DNA of 64,000 bases from PoT sp049331405 (GTDB lineage: Bacteria > Planctomycetota > Planctomycetia > Isosphaerales > Isosphaeraceae): assembly GCF_049331405.1 (NCBI RefSeq), contig NZ_CP186274.1:6262001-6326000 (forward strand), written 5' to 3'. Positions 11,721-19,472 of the stretch are shown here, piece after piece. Below the pieces are notes generated by a model, which was given only the letters and a program-made list of their open reading frames with translations, did not search any database and was not told the origin of the DNA. Positions within the stretch are counted from its first letter, which is position 1. Every line of letters starts with the position of its first letter. The position numbers were made by a program, and so were the translations under genes.

Positions 11721-12209
11721 ATGATCGACGAGATCGACCGTCAGTTGCTGAACTTCCTTCAGGCGGATGCCCGGATATCGAACGCCGAGCTGGCTCGCCG
11801 GGTGGGGATGGCCCCGTCCGGCGTTTTGGAGCGGGTCAAGAAGCTGGAGGAGCGTGGGCTCATCCGGGGCTTCGAGGCCAGGCTCGATGCCAGGAAGCTC
11901 GGATCGGGGCTCGTCGCCTTCGCGTTCGTGAAGTCGGACGACCGCGTGGGGGGCATCGAGTCGGCGCAGGCCCTGGCCGCGATCCCCGAGGTGCAGGAAG
12001 TGCACCACATCGCGGGCGAGGACTGCTATCTGATCAAGATCCGCGTGTCGGATGTCGAGGCGTTGGGCCGCCTGCTGCGCGAGAAGGTCGGGGTCATCCC
12101 GACCATCCGCTCGACGCGCACGACCATCGTCATGGAGACGCTCAAGGAGACGGCGACGGTGCAGATCCCGGGGTCGGGGTCGCCTGAAGGGGGCAGCGAT
12201 GCAGTTTAG
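11721..12209 (+). CDS. Lrp/AsnC family transcriptional regulator
   Basis: The 162-residue protein has an N-terminal winged helix-turn-helix (about 1-60; IDRQLLNFLQADARISNAEL and MAPSGVLERVKKLEERGLI) and a C-terminal RAM/AsnC ligand-binding domain (about 65-145; VQEVHHIAGEDCYLIKIRV). The start at ATG 11721 is preferred over the in-frame GTG 11703 because AGGAG precedes it with eight bases of spacing. These regulators usually sense amino acids and form octamers. Its end overlaps the start of an EamA exporter by 11 bases, so the two are translationally coupled. By analogy with similar pairs it may control that exporter in response to an amino acid; the ligand is unknown. Confidence 0.93.
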   Translation: MIDEIDRQLLNFLQADARISNAELARRVGMAPSGVLERVKKLEERGLIRGFEARLDARKLGSGLVAFAFVKSDDRVGGIESAQALAAIPEVQEVHHIAGEDCYLIKIRVSDVEALGRLLREKVGVIPTIRSTRTTIVMETLKETATVQIPGSGSPEGGSDAV

Positions 12210-13164
12210 TCGACGAGAGTGGCTCACCATCGCGGCGTTTGCGGTGGTGTACCTGGTTTGGGGTTCAACGTATCTGGCAATCCGGATCGGCCTGGAGACC
12301 ATGCCGCCGATGCTCATGGCCGGGGTCAGGTTCCTGATCGCCGGGACCATCCTCTGCAGTTGGGCATTGGCGAGGGGGGCGAAGTGGCCCACCCGGGGCC
12401 AGTGGCTGCGGTCCGCGCTGGCCGGCTTCCTCATGCTCGTACTGGGCAACGGCGGCGTGACCTGGGCCGAGCAGTACGTTCCTTCCGGCATCGCCGCGTT
12501 GCTGGTCGCCTCCGAGCCCTTCTCGCTGGTCTTGCTCTCCTGGGGCTTCTTCGGCGGGCGACGCCCTGGACTGAGGACGACGGCGGGCCTGATGATCGGC
12601 CTGCTCGGGGTCGCCTTGCTCATCATGCCGGAAGTGGGCGACGCCAAGACGGGGGGCCTGATGCTCGCAGGCTCGATCGCGATCATCCTCGCGGCCGTGG
12701 CCTGGGCGGCCGGTTCGCTCTACCTGCGCAAGGCGGACCTGCCCGAGTCCTCCACCCTCTCGACCGGCATGCAGATGCTGATCGCCGGGGCGATGCTCGG
12801 CTCCTTCGGCCTGTCCCGGGGCGAGGGGAACGCCTTCGACCCCGCGAAGTTCTCCACCCACTCGCTGCTGGCGTTCGGCTACCTGATCTGCTTCGGCTCG
12901 ATCCTGGCCTTTTCCGCCTATAGCTGGCTGATCACGGCGACGACCCCCGCGCGGTTGAGCACCTACGCCTACGTCAACCCGGTGATCGCCGTGCTGCTCG
13001 GCAGCGTGGTCGCCCACGAGCCCATCGCCCCGCTGGCCTGGGTGGCGATGTTCGTCATCGTGGCGTCGGTGGCCCTGGTCACGACGGGCGAGGTCGAGGA
13101 TCTTCAGGAAGGCCACGAGGATGAAGTCGTGGTCCTGCCGGGCACCCTGGGCGAGCAGACCTGA
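12199..13164 (+). CDS. EamA/DMT-family membrane exporter (YedA-like)
   Basis: The protein has 321 residues starting at ATG 12199, preceded by AAGGGGG. It contains two EamA repeats with about ten membrane helices in total. Family hallmarks are VYLVWGSTYLAIRIGLETMPP near the N-terminus, MLVLGNGGVTWAEQYVPSGIAALL, and in the second half YSWLITATTPARLSTYAYVNPVIAVLLG. Members export amino acids or other small metabolites from the cytoplasm by proton exchange. The 11-base overlap with the Lrp gene suggests a regulator-exporter unit. Substrate is not predictable from sequence. Confidence 0.93.
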   Translation: MQFSRREWLTIAAFAVVYLVWGSTYLAIRIGLETMPPMLMAGVRFLIAGTILCSWALARGAKWPTRGQWLRSALAGFLMLVLGNGGVTWAEQYVPSGIAALLVASEPFSLVLLSWGFFGGRRPGLRTTAGLMIGLLGVALLIMPEVGDAKTGGLMLAGSIAIILAAVAWAAGSLYLRKADLPESSTLSTGMQMLIAGAMLGSFGLSRGEGNAFDPAKFSTHSLLAFGYLICFGSILAFSAYSWLITATTPARLSTYAYVNPVIAVLLGSVVAHEPIAPLAWVAMFVIVASVALVTTGEVEDLQEGHEDEVVVLPGTLGEQT

Positions 13165-13195
13165 TCGCCCGGGGCATGATCCCTTCAGCCCGATA

Positions 13196-14470
13196 TCAAG
13201 AGCCGGAGACGAGCCCCGGGGATCCCGCGAGATCCTTGGGGTCGACTCTGACCTGCTGCGACTGGGCCCGACGCTGGATGGAGTCGGAGATCCGCCGTCC
13301 GAGGAGCCGTCCCGGCTGCTCGACGATGATGGACAGGATCCGCGCCGCAGTTATGGTCAAAGCGCAGGTGACGACCAGCGAGACAACCGAGACGAAGGGG
13401 TTGCCCGAGTATGAGGTGATCTTCTTCTCGACCAGGTTGAGCACCAGGAACTGGATCAGGTACATGCCGTAGGAGAGCCGGCCGATGGCGACGAGGGTCG
13501 GCCTTTGCAGCGTGCGCTGGATGGGGCCGTTCTCCATCAGGATGACCACCATCGTCACGGCGACCATGAAGCTGTAGACGAATCGCAGGCCGTGGTTCCA
13601 GGGGTCGGGGATCCGGCCGATGCCCATCTGGAAGAGCAGGAAAGCCGCCACGAACGCGATCGCCACGCGAGGCCGCCCAAGCCAGGCCAGGCGGTTGTAC
13701 GTCGCCCGGTCCTCCAGCAGGAAGGCCGTGGCGCAGCCGATCAGGATGTGCGCGTAGGGCTGGATGAAGTACCCGAGCTTCGAGCTGACGAGCGCCGAGG
13801 CGATCGTCAGTCCCGTCAGCACGACGGTCCCCAGGAACCGAATCTTGCCGAGCCCCTTCAGCATGACGAACGCGAAGAGGGGCCAGACCAGGTAGAACTT
13901 CTCCTCGATCCCGAGCGTCCACGTGTGGCCGAACGGGGCGAGGCGGCCCGTCTCATAGAGCCCCTGGAAGAAGGGCCATTCCTGGAAGTAGATCAGGTAG
14001 TACGGGAGCGAGGAAGCCAGCAGCCCTCGCTTCTCGGGCGCGATGCCCAGCCCCAGGATCAGGACGCAATAGAGGGCCAGGACGAAATAATAGAGCGGGA
14101 AGAGGCGGAAAAAGCGGCGGATATAAAAGGCCTTGAGGTTGACCGCCCCCCTGGCCCGCTCCTCGCGGATGGCCAGCATCGTGATCAGGTACCCACTGAG
14201 CACGAAGAAGATATTCACGCCCAGCTCGCCGGAGAGCCATCCCCAGATCCCGCTCTTGATATGGAAGGCCACCACCATGAGCACCGAGATCGCCCGAATC
14301 CCGTCGAGTTCGGGGAAGTACGACCGGCGCTGATAGGCGTCGAAGCCGGAGGTGGGATTGGCGAGGCTATCGAAGGGCCCGCCCTCGACCGGTTGGGTAT
14401 CAGCCTGCATTACGTCACCAGCACCTGTGCGGGGAGCCAAGTCGGGAGGCCGCGTAATTGGTGATTTCAT
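13196..14470 (-). CDS. Acyltransferase-3 family membrane protein (OafA/YrhL-like)
   Basis: This 424-residue integral membrane protein matches acyltransferase family 3. The signature segments are YFPELDGIRAISVLMVVAFH near residues 51-70, with the likely catalytic His, and GELGVNIFFVLSGYLIT. About ten membrane helices follow. These enzymes move acetyl or other acyl groups from the cytoplasm to polysaccharides, lipids or peptidoglycan at the outer face of the membrane. The acceptor is unknown. The start could be ATG 14470 or ATG 14410; neither has a strong ribosome site, and both precede the conserved domain. The gene is convergent with the exporter gene, 31 bases away. Confidence 0.9.
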   Translation of the reverse strand: MKSPITRPPDLAPRTGAGDVMQADTQPVEGGPFDSLANPTSGFDAYQRRSYFPELDGIRAISVLMVVAFHIKSGIWGWLSGELGVNIFFVLSGYLITMLAIREERARGAVNLKAFYIRRFFRLFPLYYFVLALYCVLILGLGIAPEKRGLLASSLPYYLIYFQEWPFFQGLYETGRLAPFGHTWTLGIEEKFYLVWPLFAFVMLKGLGKIRFLGTVVLTGLTIASALVSSKLGYFIQPYAHILIGCATAFLLEDRATYNRLAWLGRPRVAIAFVAAFLLFQMGIGRIPDPWNHGLRFVYSFMVAVTMVVILMENGPIQRTLQRPTLVAIGRLSYGMYLIQFLVLNLVEKKITSYSGNPFVSVVSLVVTCALTITAARILSIIVEQPGRLLGRRISDSIQRRAQSQQVRVDPKDLAGSPGLVSGS

Positions 14471-14823
14471 TGATAGGTGGCCAAAGGGGATCCTGTCAAG
14501 ATAGGCGGAGGGCGTCGAGCGTTATCGGGGCAAGAGTTAGCGGTGTGTTGTCTGATCTCACCGTGTGTTGACAGAACGCATTGATTGAAAATCATTTACT
14601 TGAATGCGCCAGGACTGCCGATGTGCGGATGCCGCCGCTCGATTTCGCCGTCGGTTTCCGGGGGGGAAGGGATAGCGTGTGTGCCCGAACCGGGGTGGTT
14701 CGGCACGGCCCCGGCGCCTCCTTCGGGACGGTTCACGGTCCTTGAGGGATCCTTTCCGATCTCTTACGATGGCGCCCACTCATAAAGCACTCTAGAACGC
14801 GGTTCGTGCAGAGGGGCGGCGAC
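14471..14823. other. Intergenic region with a pair of short direct repeats
   Basis: This 353-base stretch separates two divergent genes. It contains GTGTGTTG twice, at 14543-14550 and 14563-14570, exactly 20 bases apart, the second copy running into TTGACA (14568-14573). No good -10 hexamer follows at 16-18 bases. The repeat could be a regulator site but the evidence is slight. No gene is seen. Confidence 0.35.
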
Positions 14824-16212
14824 GTGATCAGATTTTCGAACGGGGCCTGTCTGGCCGGCCTGCTCCTCCTGCTGGGATCGGCGAGCACATGCCTGGCCCG
14901 CGACGGGGGCGGATCCGGCGTCTCAACCGACCAGTATCCGACGATCCAGGCGGCGCTCGACGCCAACCCGGGCAAGGTGATCGAGGTCTCCCCCGGCGTT
15001 CACGAGATCAAGGAGGCTCTCCGAATCTCGACCCCCGGCGGCGGCCTCGTTGGCTCGGCGACGATCGTCCAGACCGACCCCGCGCATAGTCTCGTGCGCA
15101 TCGACCACGCCCAGGGTGCCATCCTCAAGGGCCTGACCCTGACTCGCCCCGAGGGACGCAGAGAGACCAAGGTCGAGGCCGTGGTCGCCCTCGACTCGCG
15201 CGACGTCTCCCTCGTCGACCTCCGCGTCATCGACAACCAGACGAGGGCCTCGGCGATCGAACTGCGGAACTGCGTCGACAGCCAGATCCGCGACTGCCTG
15301 GTGCAGAACTATCAGCGCGTGGATATCGACGACCGCACGGATACCCCCGACCAGGGCTATGCCTTCCGCTGCGTCATCGGCACGGGGATCCTGATCCGGG
15401 AGTGCCAGGGGATCCTGATCCAGGGGAACAAGGTCCGCGAGGATCGGCTCGTCGCCACGCCCGAGGTGAAGAAGGAATTCAGCCTGGGCAAGTACACCAA
15501 GAAGAACCCGGCCCGGGGCCGGATCACGAACGCCCGCGACTGGGAGCGAGGCGAGACGGACAACTGGATGCAGGGGACGGCCATCCACATCGGCTCCCCC
15601 GAGGTCACCGACGGCGTCCAGGTGATCGGAAACCTCGTGGAGCGCGCCGGCCAGGGGTTCGACATCCACGCCGACCACGTGACCCTCTCGCAGAACATCG
15701 TCAACGACGCCCTGATCGGCATGAAGGCGATGCACGGGTCGAAGCACGTGATCGTGATGGGCAATCAGTTCATCAAGAACACGCTCTGGAGCATCGGCAT
15801 GATGCCGGGCGCGGCGTCGCTCCCCGCGAAGGCCGCCGAGGGGGGCAAGCCCGCCCGACCGGCGAACGTCGACGGCGGCTCGATCATCGCGAACAACATC
15901 ATCACCGACTTCGGCCTCGGCCAGACGCGCTGGGTCTGGGGCGACGACAACCTCGGCTGCCCGATCCGGTTCGACCACGCCCAGGTCCCGGAGAACCCTC
16001 CCCTGACCGACGTGATCATCATGGGCAACGTCGTGTATGACACCGGCCGAGACACCATCATCAAGGACGGCAAGCCCGAGATCGTCCCCCCTCGCTACCG
16101 CTACGCCGTCCTGGTCGAACCCGGCCAGAGTGCCCCGCTCGGCCTCCACTTCTCGAACAACGTCTTCCACCCCGGCACGCAGGGGATCTCCAACGTCGAC
16201 CTGGAACCTTGA
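14824..16212 (+). CDS. Secreted right-handed parallel beta-helix protein
   Basis: The start at GTG 14824 is chosen because GAGGGG precedes it and a typical signal peptide follows (GACLAGLLLLLGSASTCLA). An in-frame GTG lies six codons upstream. The protein of about 462 residues begins with YPTIQAALDANPGKVIEVSPG, the standard entry into pectate-lyase-like or NosD-like beta-helix folds, and continues with repeated short strand motifs such as VSLVDLRVIDN and GILIRECQGILIQGNKV. It probably binds or cleaves polysaccharide outside the cytoplasm, but I could not pick out a catalytic triad. The gene is convergent with the split Cas4-like gene. Confidence 0.85.
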   Translation: MIRFSNGACLAGLLLLLGSASTCLARDGGGSGVSTDQYPTIQAALDANPGKVIEVSPGVHEIKEALRISTPGGGLVGSATIVQTDPAHSLVRIDHAQGAILKGLTLTRPEGRRETKVEAVVALDSRDVSLVDLRVIDNQTRASAIELRNCVDSQIRDCLVQNYQRVDIDDRTDTPDQGYAFRCVIGTGILIRECQGILIQGNKVREDRLVATPEVKKEFSLGKYTKKNPARGRITNARDWERGETDNWMQGTAIHIGSPEVTDGVQVIGNLVERAGQGFDIHADHVTLSQNIVNDALIGMKAMHGSKHVIVMGNQFIKNTLWSIGMMPGAASLPAKAAEGGKPARPANVDGGSIIANNIITDFGLGQTRWVWGDDNLGCPIRFDHAQVPENPPLTDVIIMGNVVYDTGRDTIIKDGKPEIVPPRYRYAVLVEPGQSAPLGLHFSNNVFHPGTQGISNVDLEP

Positions 16213-16238
16213 CGCCGGCTCCTTCGATCGATCGGGGC

Positions 16239-16766
16239 TCAGGCGTCGAGAGCCTGATCGCAATTCTCGCGCTGCCCGCAGTGGCGACATTGAGTCGCCC
16301 TCGGGCGGACCGGGATCGGCTCCTCGATCGCCGCCCTCGCCCGGCGGATCTCGTCGACCATCCTGAGCACCCAGGCCCGCAGGCTAGCGTCATTGTCGAT
16401 CCGATGTCGCGACCCGTCGCCGCAGACGATGAACCCATGCGAGGGCCTCGACCTCATCTGCTCCTCGACGAGCAGGAAGTACACCCCCATCTGCGCCCTG
16501 TGCGAGTCCTGCACCCGGAGCGACGACTTCCACTCCTCGATGATGATCTCGCCGCCGAACCTGACGATCCGATCCGGCCGCCCCGTCAGCCCGTGCCGGT
16601 GAGACGTGAGCGTGACCCGATCGAGCGAGACCGTCCTCCCCTGCCCCAGCCCTCGACGACGGCGCAGCCGTCGCCCCCTGGCCCTCAGCAGAATACCCAG
16701 AACCGCCAGCGCGAAGGTGAGGCCGACCAACCATTCGGTCGGCAACTCCGGCTTGTTTATCGCCAT
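16239..16766 (-). CDS. C-terminal half of a split Cas4-like (PD-(D/E)XK) nuclease with a membrane helix
   Basis: This 175-residue product starts with a membrane helix (about 12-28; WLVGLTFALAVLGILL) and a basic stretch, then carries the second part of a Cas4/Dna2-like nuclease: D65 in GRPDRIV, the E78-x-K80 pair in IIIEEWKSS, the QMGVYF motif at 92-97, and C160-x2-C163-x5-C169, matching three of the four iron-sulfur ligands of Cas4. The first Cys and the conserved His are encoded by the upstream overlapping ORF. The start ATG lies inside the last codons of that ORF (10-base overlap), so translation is probably coupled. Either two subunits assemble one active site at the membrane, or a frameshift broke a single gene. 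No cas1, cas2 or CRISPR array is in the window. Confidence 0.7.
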   Translation of the reverse strand: MAINKPELPTEWLVGLTFALAVLGILLRARGRRLRRRRGLGQGRTVSLDRVTLTSHRHGLTGRPDRIVRFGGEIIIEEWKSSLRVQDSHRAQMGVYFLLVEEQMRSRPSHGFIVCGDGSRHRIDNDASLRAWVLRMVDEIRRARAAIEEPIPVRPRATQCRHCGQRENCDQALDA

Positions 16767-17014
16767 GAGAGCACCAGCAGTCCCAACACGCCCAGGGCGA
16801 TCAGCAACCCTCCCAGCGCGATCAGCAGCTGTGCCAGCCGCTCCACGCCGGCCTTGCGTCCATGATGCCTACGCCCTGCTTCCCGAGCCGCCCGATTGCT
16901 TGCGGGCAGCCCGAGCCCGAATTCGAGCCGCCACTGCTCGGGGCAATAGACGTAAGCCGCCACTTCCGTGGCCGAGATCAGATCCTTGGGGCGTCGTCGT
17001 CCTTGCGATCGCAT
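16757..17014 (-). CDS. N-terminal half of a split Cas4-like nuclease with a membrane helix
   Basis: The 85-residue product from ATG 17014 contains the opening of the Cas4 fold: LISATEVAAYVYCPEQWRLE, with C24 as the expected first iron-sulfur ligand, and the EAGRRHHGRK stretch (H50/H51) matching the Cas4 GxxxH motif. It ends in a strong membrane helix (about 61-82). ATG 17014 is chosen because GAGGAG precedes it by seven bases; two upstream in-frame ATGs (17020, 17074) exist. It stops 10 bases inside the start of the C-terminal half. Taken together the two ORFs hold every conserved Cas4 element, with a two-helix membrane hairpin inserted between the His and Asp motifs. The upstream 5' region is duplicated at 17689-17800. 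Confidence 0.65.
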   Translation of the reverse strand: MRSQGRRRPKDLISATEVAAYVYCPEQWRLEFGLGLPASNRAAREAGRRHHGRKAGVERLAQLLIALGGLLIALGVLGLLVLSWR

Positions 17015-17096
17015 GGGCATGCTCCTCAGGCCGAGGAGAATGCCCGATTTTTGCCAGTCTGTCCACCCATACATCAGATGGGATCGTCAGACCTGG
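16971..17096. repeat. Direct repeat copy A (start region of the Cas4-like gene)
   Basis: This stretch and copy B at 17689-17800 are diverged direct repeats. Shared blocks include TTGGGGCGTCGTCG, CATGGGCATGCTCCTC, GGCCGAGGAG, ATGCCCGATTTT and GTCAGACCTGG, in the same order. Copy A has about 12 extra bases (TCCTTGCGATCG) within the Cas4-N coding start and about 5 more near the end. The GTCAGACCTGG at its right end equals the 3' end of the SDR gene that adjoins copy B, so an SDR tail was copied here too. Confidence 0.8.
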
Positions 17097-17196
17097 ATCG
17101 CATGCGAAGGAGAGGATATGCTGTTCGCAACGGTCAATTGATGGTGGCAACGTGACGACTGCGGGGACCGCCTGAGGAGTAAGATTTCATAGCTTG

Positions 17197-17646
17197 ATGG
17201 GGATCTCAATGGGCGACATAGGATTCAGGAACGCTACCCTCACGGACGCGGAGCTGCTTTTCGCATGGAGGAACGACCCGGAGACGCGGGAGCATAGCCA
17301 CAACACGGGGCTACTCGAGTTCGAGAAGCACGTGGCTTGGCTCGAAGCAACCCTGGCCAATCCTCGCCGGGATCTCAGGATTGCGGAATGGAAAGGGATT
17401 CCCGTAGGAACCGTTCGGATCGATCTGCTGGATGATGGCTGCGAATTGTCCTGGACGGTCGCTCCAGAATCGCGGGGGAAAGGTATTGGCAAGCAGATGA
17501 TCAAATCTGCCGTGGAAGGTCTTTCGGGGGCAGTCTTTGCAGAGATCAAGGCGGGAAATATCGCTTCCAGCCGCATGGCGGAATACGCGGGGATGGAACT
17601 GATCAGCGAAAAGGACGGAGTTTTAACCTATCGCTCGTTGAAATGA
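17197..17646 (+). CDS. GNAT-family N-acetyltransferase
   Basis: This protein of about 149 residues shows the GNAT pattern: an N-terminal FRNATLTDAELLFAWRND block, and the acetyl-CoA loop in SWTVAPESRGKGIGKQM (R/Q-x-x-G-x-G/A). The N-terminal block resembles acetyltransferases acting on amino sugars in flagellin glycan or surface polysaccharide synthesis (PseH-like), but the substrate cannot be fixed. ATG 17197 is taken as start, with GAGGAG rather far upstream; ATG 17209 is possible. Codon use and base composition are less GC-rich than in the neighbours, and the gene lies between two direct repeats. Both facts suggest it was acquired or inserted separately. Confidence 0.82.
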   Translation: MGISMGDIGFRNATLTDAELLFAWRNDPETREHSHNTGLLEFEKHVAWLEATLANPRRDLRIAEWKGIPVGTVRIDLLDDGCELSWTVAPESRGKGIGKQMIKSAVEGLSGAVFAEIKAGNIASSRMAEYAGMELISEKDGVLTYRSLK

Positions 17647-17688
17647 GCTGGTGGCCATGCCGCCCGATGATTCGCGGGCACTCCCGGG

Positions 17689-17720
17689 GCTGAGATCAGG
17701 CCATTGGGGCGTCGTCGCAT
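17689..17720 (-). pseudogene. Remnant of a second Cas4-N gene start
   Basis: On the minus strand from 17720 an ATG preceded by the same GAGGAGCATGCCC leader begins MRRRPNGLISA, matching MRSQGRRRPKDLISA of the intact N-half, after loss of four codons. Similarity stops after about 11 codons and the frame ends at 17628 inside the antisense of the GNAT gene. This is a gene fragment, not a functional ORF. Confidence 0.6.
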
Positions 17721-17800
17721 GGGCATGCTCCTCCGGCCGAGGAGCATGCCCGATTTTCGCGAATCTGTCTACTTGTACAGATAGCTGGCGTCAGACCTGG
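17689..17800. repeat. Direct repeat copy B (between GNAT and SDR genes)
   Basis: This is the second copy of the repeat at 16971-17096. It sits directly downstream of the first SDR gene, and includes that gene's last codons (CAGGTCTGA on the minus strand) and a decayed copy of the Cas4-N gene start. Together the two copies bracket the GNAT gene. Confidence 0.8.
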
Positions 17801-18522
17801 GCGGTGCCGCCGTCGACGAAGAGCTCGCTGCCGGTGACGAAGCTGGAGTCGCTCGAGGCGAGGAAGAGTGCGGCGGTCGCGATCTCCTCGGGGCGGCCCA
17901 TGGTGCCTCGGGGGATCATCTTCACGAACTCGGCGAGGGCGTCCTTGGGCACGCCCTCGAGGATCGGGGTGTCGATGGTGCCGGGGCTGAGGACGTTCAC
18001 GCGGATGTTGCGGTGCTTCAGGTCGAGGGTCCAGGTCCTGGCGAACGAGCGGAGCGCGGCCTTGCTCGCGCTGTAGACGCCGAAGGCGGGGAAGCCCATC
18101 GAGCCGGCGATCGAGCCGTTCATGATGATCGAGCCGCCGTCGTTGAAGAGCGGCAGGGCCTTCTGCACGGTGAAGAGCGTCCCCTTCACGTTCAGGCCGA
18201 ACGTCTTCTCGTACTGCTCCTCGGTGATCTCGCCGATGGGGGCGAATTCGCCCGTCCCCGCGCTGGCGAAGAGGACGTCGATCTTGCCCTTTTCCGCCTT
18301 CACCGTTTCATAGAGCCGGTCGAGGTCGGCGAGGTTGCTGGCGTCGCTGCGTACGCCGGTGACGTTGCGGCCGATCGCCTTCACCGCGTCGTCGAGATTC
18401 TGCTGCCGACGCCCCGTGATGAAGACGTAGGCTCCTTCCTCGACGAAGAGCTTCGCCGTGGCCAGCGCCATCCCGGACGTCGCGCCGGTGATGACGGCGA
18501 CCTTGCCTTCGAGCTTGCCCAT
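17791..18522 (-). CDS. SDR-family oxidoreductase (first of a tandem pair)
   Basis: This 243-residue short-chain dehydrogenase/reductase has the cofactor motif TGATSGMA (12-19; classical SDRs have Gly instead of the last Ala), the NAG-equivalent FASAG segment near 90, the catalytic Ser in MNGSIAGS, YSASK with the catalytic Tyr and Lys, and a typical C-terminus FVTGSELFVDGG. It uses NAD(P)H for reduction of a carbonyl of unknown identity. The next gene (18623-19372) is a clear paralogue in the same orientation. Both lie downstream of a divergent ArsR-type regulator. No signal peptide is seen. Confidence 0.92.
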   Translation of the reverse strand: MGKLEGKVAVITGATSGMALATAKLFVEEGAYVFITGRRQQNLDDAVKAIGRNVTGVRSDASNLADLDRLYETVKAEKGKIDVLFASAGTGEFAPIGEITEEQYEKTFGLNVKGTLFTVQKALPLFNDGGSIIMNGSIAGSMGFPAFGVYSASKAALRSFARTWTLDLKHRNIRVNVLSPGTIDTPILEGVPKDALAEFVKMIPRGTMGRPEEIATAALFLASSDSSFVTGSELFVDGGTAQV

Positions 18523-18622
18523 GAGTCTCGGCCTCCTGTTGGTTGAGCCTTCTGCGGGTCTGGATCTCGGTCTCTGGCTGATATCGTTCTCGGCGATCGG
18601 GCCGGTCAGCGGCCGTGGAGGG

Positions 18623-19372
18623 TCAGACCTGCGCCATGCCGCCGTCCACCGTCAGCTCGATCCCTGTGATGAAGCTGCTGTCATTGGAGGCGAGGAAGAG
18701 TGCTGGCTTGGCGATCTCATCGACGTGGCCGATCCGGCCCAGCGGAACCACCTGCGAGAAGTTGGACTTGAACCCTTCAACCTGCTCCTCGCTCATGCCC
18801 GTCTTGCCGAAGATCGGGGTGTCGATCGGCCCGGGGGAGATGACGTTGACGCGGATCTTCCTGGCCTTGAGGTCGGCCGTCCACGTGCGGGCGAACGATC
18901 GGATCGCCGCCTTCGTGGCCGAGTAGACGCTGAAGGCCTCGACCCCCTTATAGCCGGCGATCGAGCCGTTCATGATGATCGAGCCCCCGTCGGGGACCAG
19001 CGGCAGGAGCTTCTGAACCGTGAAGAAGGTCCCCTTCACGTTGACGTCGAAGGTCAGGTCGTACTCCTCCTCCGTCACCTGCCCGAACGGCTTGACGACA
19101 CCGAGCCCCGCATTCGCGAAGATGATGTCGAGCTTGCCGTGCTTGCTCCGGATGTGGTCGTGGAGCCGGTCGAGGTCGGCGAACTTGGAGATGTCCCCCT
19201 GCACCCCCTCGGCACCCTCGCCGATGCTCTTGACCGCGTCGTCCAAATCCTTCTGACGCCGGCCCGTGATGATGACCTTCGCCCCTTCCTGGGCGAAGAG
19301 ACGCGCCGTCGCGAGGCCCATGCCGCTGTTGCCGCCCGTGACCAGGGCGACCTTCCCCGAGAGTTTTGACAT
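18623..19372 (-). CDS. SDR-family oxidoreductase (second of a tandem pair)
   Basis: This 249-residue protein is a paralogue of the adjacent SDR. It has the canonical cofactor motif TGGNSGMG (12-19), a FANAG segment, MNGSIAGY with the catalytic Ser, YSATK with the catalytic Tyr and Lys, and the end FITGIELTVDGG. The gap to the paralogue is 100 bases. The divergent ArsR gene starts 101 bases upstream of its start codon, and a candidate operator lies between them. Stress- or aldehyde-linked reduction would fit such a setting, but the substrate is not known. Confidence 0.93.
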   Translation of the reverse strand: MSKLSGKVALVTGGNSGMGLATARLFAQEGAKVIITGRRQKDLDDAVKSIGEGAEGVQGDISKFADLDRLHDHIRSKHGKLDIIFANAGLGVVKPFGQVTEEEYDLTFDVNVKGTFFTVQKLLPLVPDGGSIIMNGSIAGYKGVEAFSVYSATKAAIRSFARTWTADLKARKIRVNVISPGPIDTPIFGKTGMSEEQVEGFKSNFSQVVPLGRIGHVDEIAKPALFLASNDSSFITGIELTVDGGMAQV

Positions 19373-19400
19373 CGCAATGCTCCCCCCAAGACGCCGGCGA

Positions 19401-19435
19401 AATCTTTTAGTTCCGAACTCCCGAACTTTAGGATT
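19401..19435. promoter_or_regulatory. Candidate ArsR operator (imperfect dyad)
   Basis: Between the divergent SDR and ArsR genes, the arms AATCTTTTAGTTC (19401-19413) and GAACTTTAGGATT (19423-19435) form an inverted repeat with 10 of 13 positions matching and a 9-base spacer. The spacer itself contains another GAACT. The size and place fit a binding site for a dimeric winged-helix regulator. Confidence 0.5.
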
Positions 19436-19472
19436 GATGGACTATAGGGTCAAGCGTCCCTACACTTTTTTC

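Noticed and set aside
14568..14596. Sigma-70 promoter from TTGACA at 14568
   Set aside because: No acceptable -10 hexamer at 16-18 bases.
16239..17014. Part of a CRISPR-Cas adaptation module
   Set aside because: No cas1, cas2 or repeat array is in the window; Cas4-like nucleases occur outside CRISPR systems.
17194..17199. TTG start for the GNAT gene
   Set aside because: The adjacent ATG at 17197 in the same frame is a simpler start.
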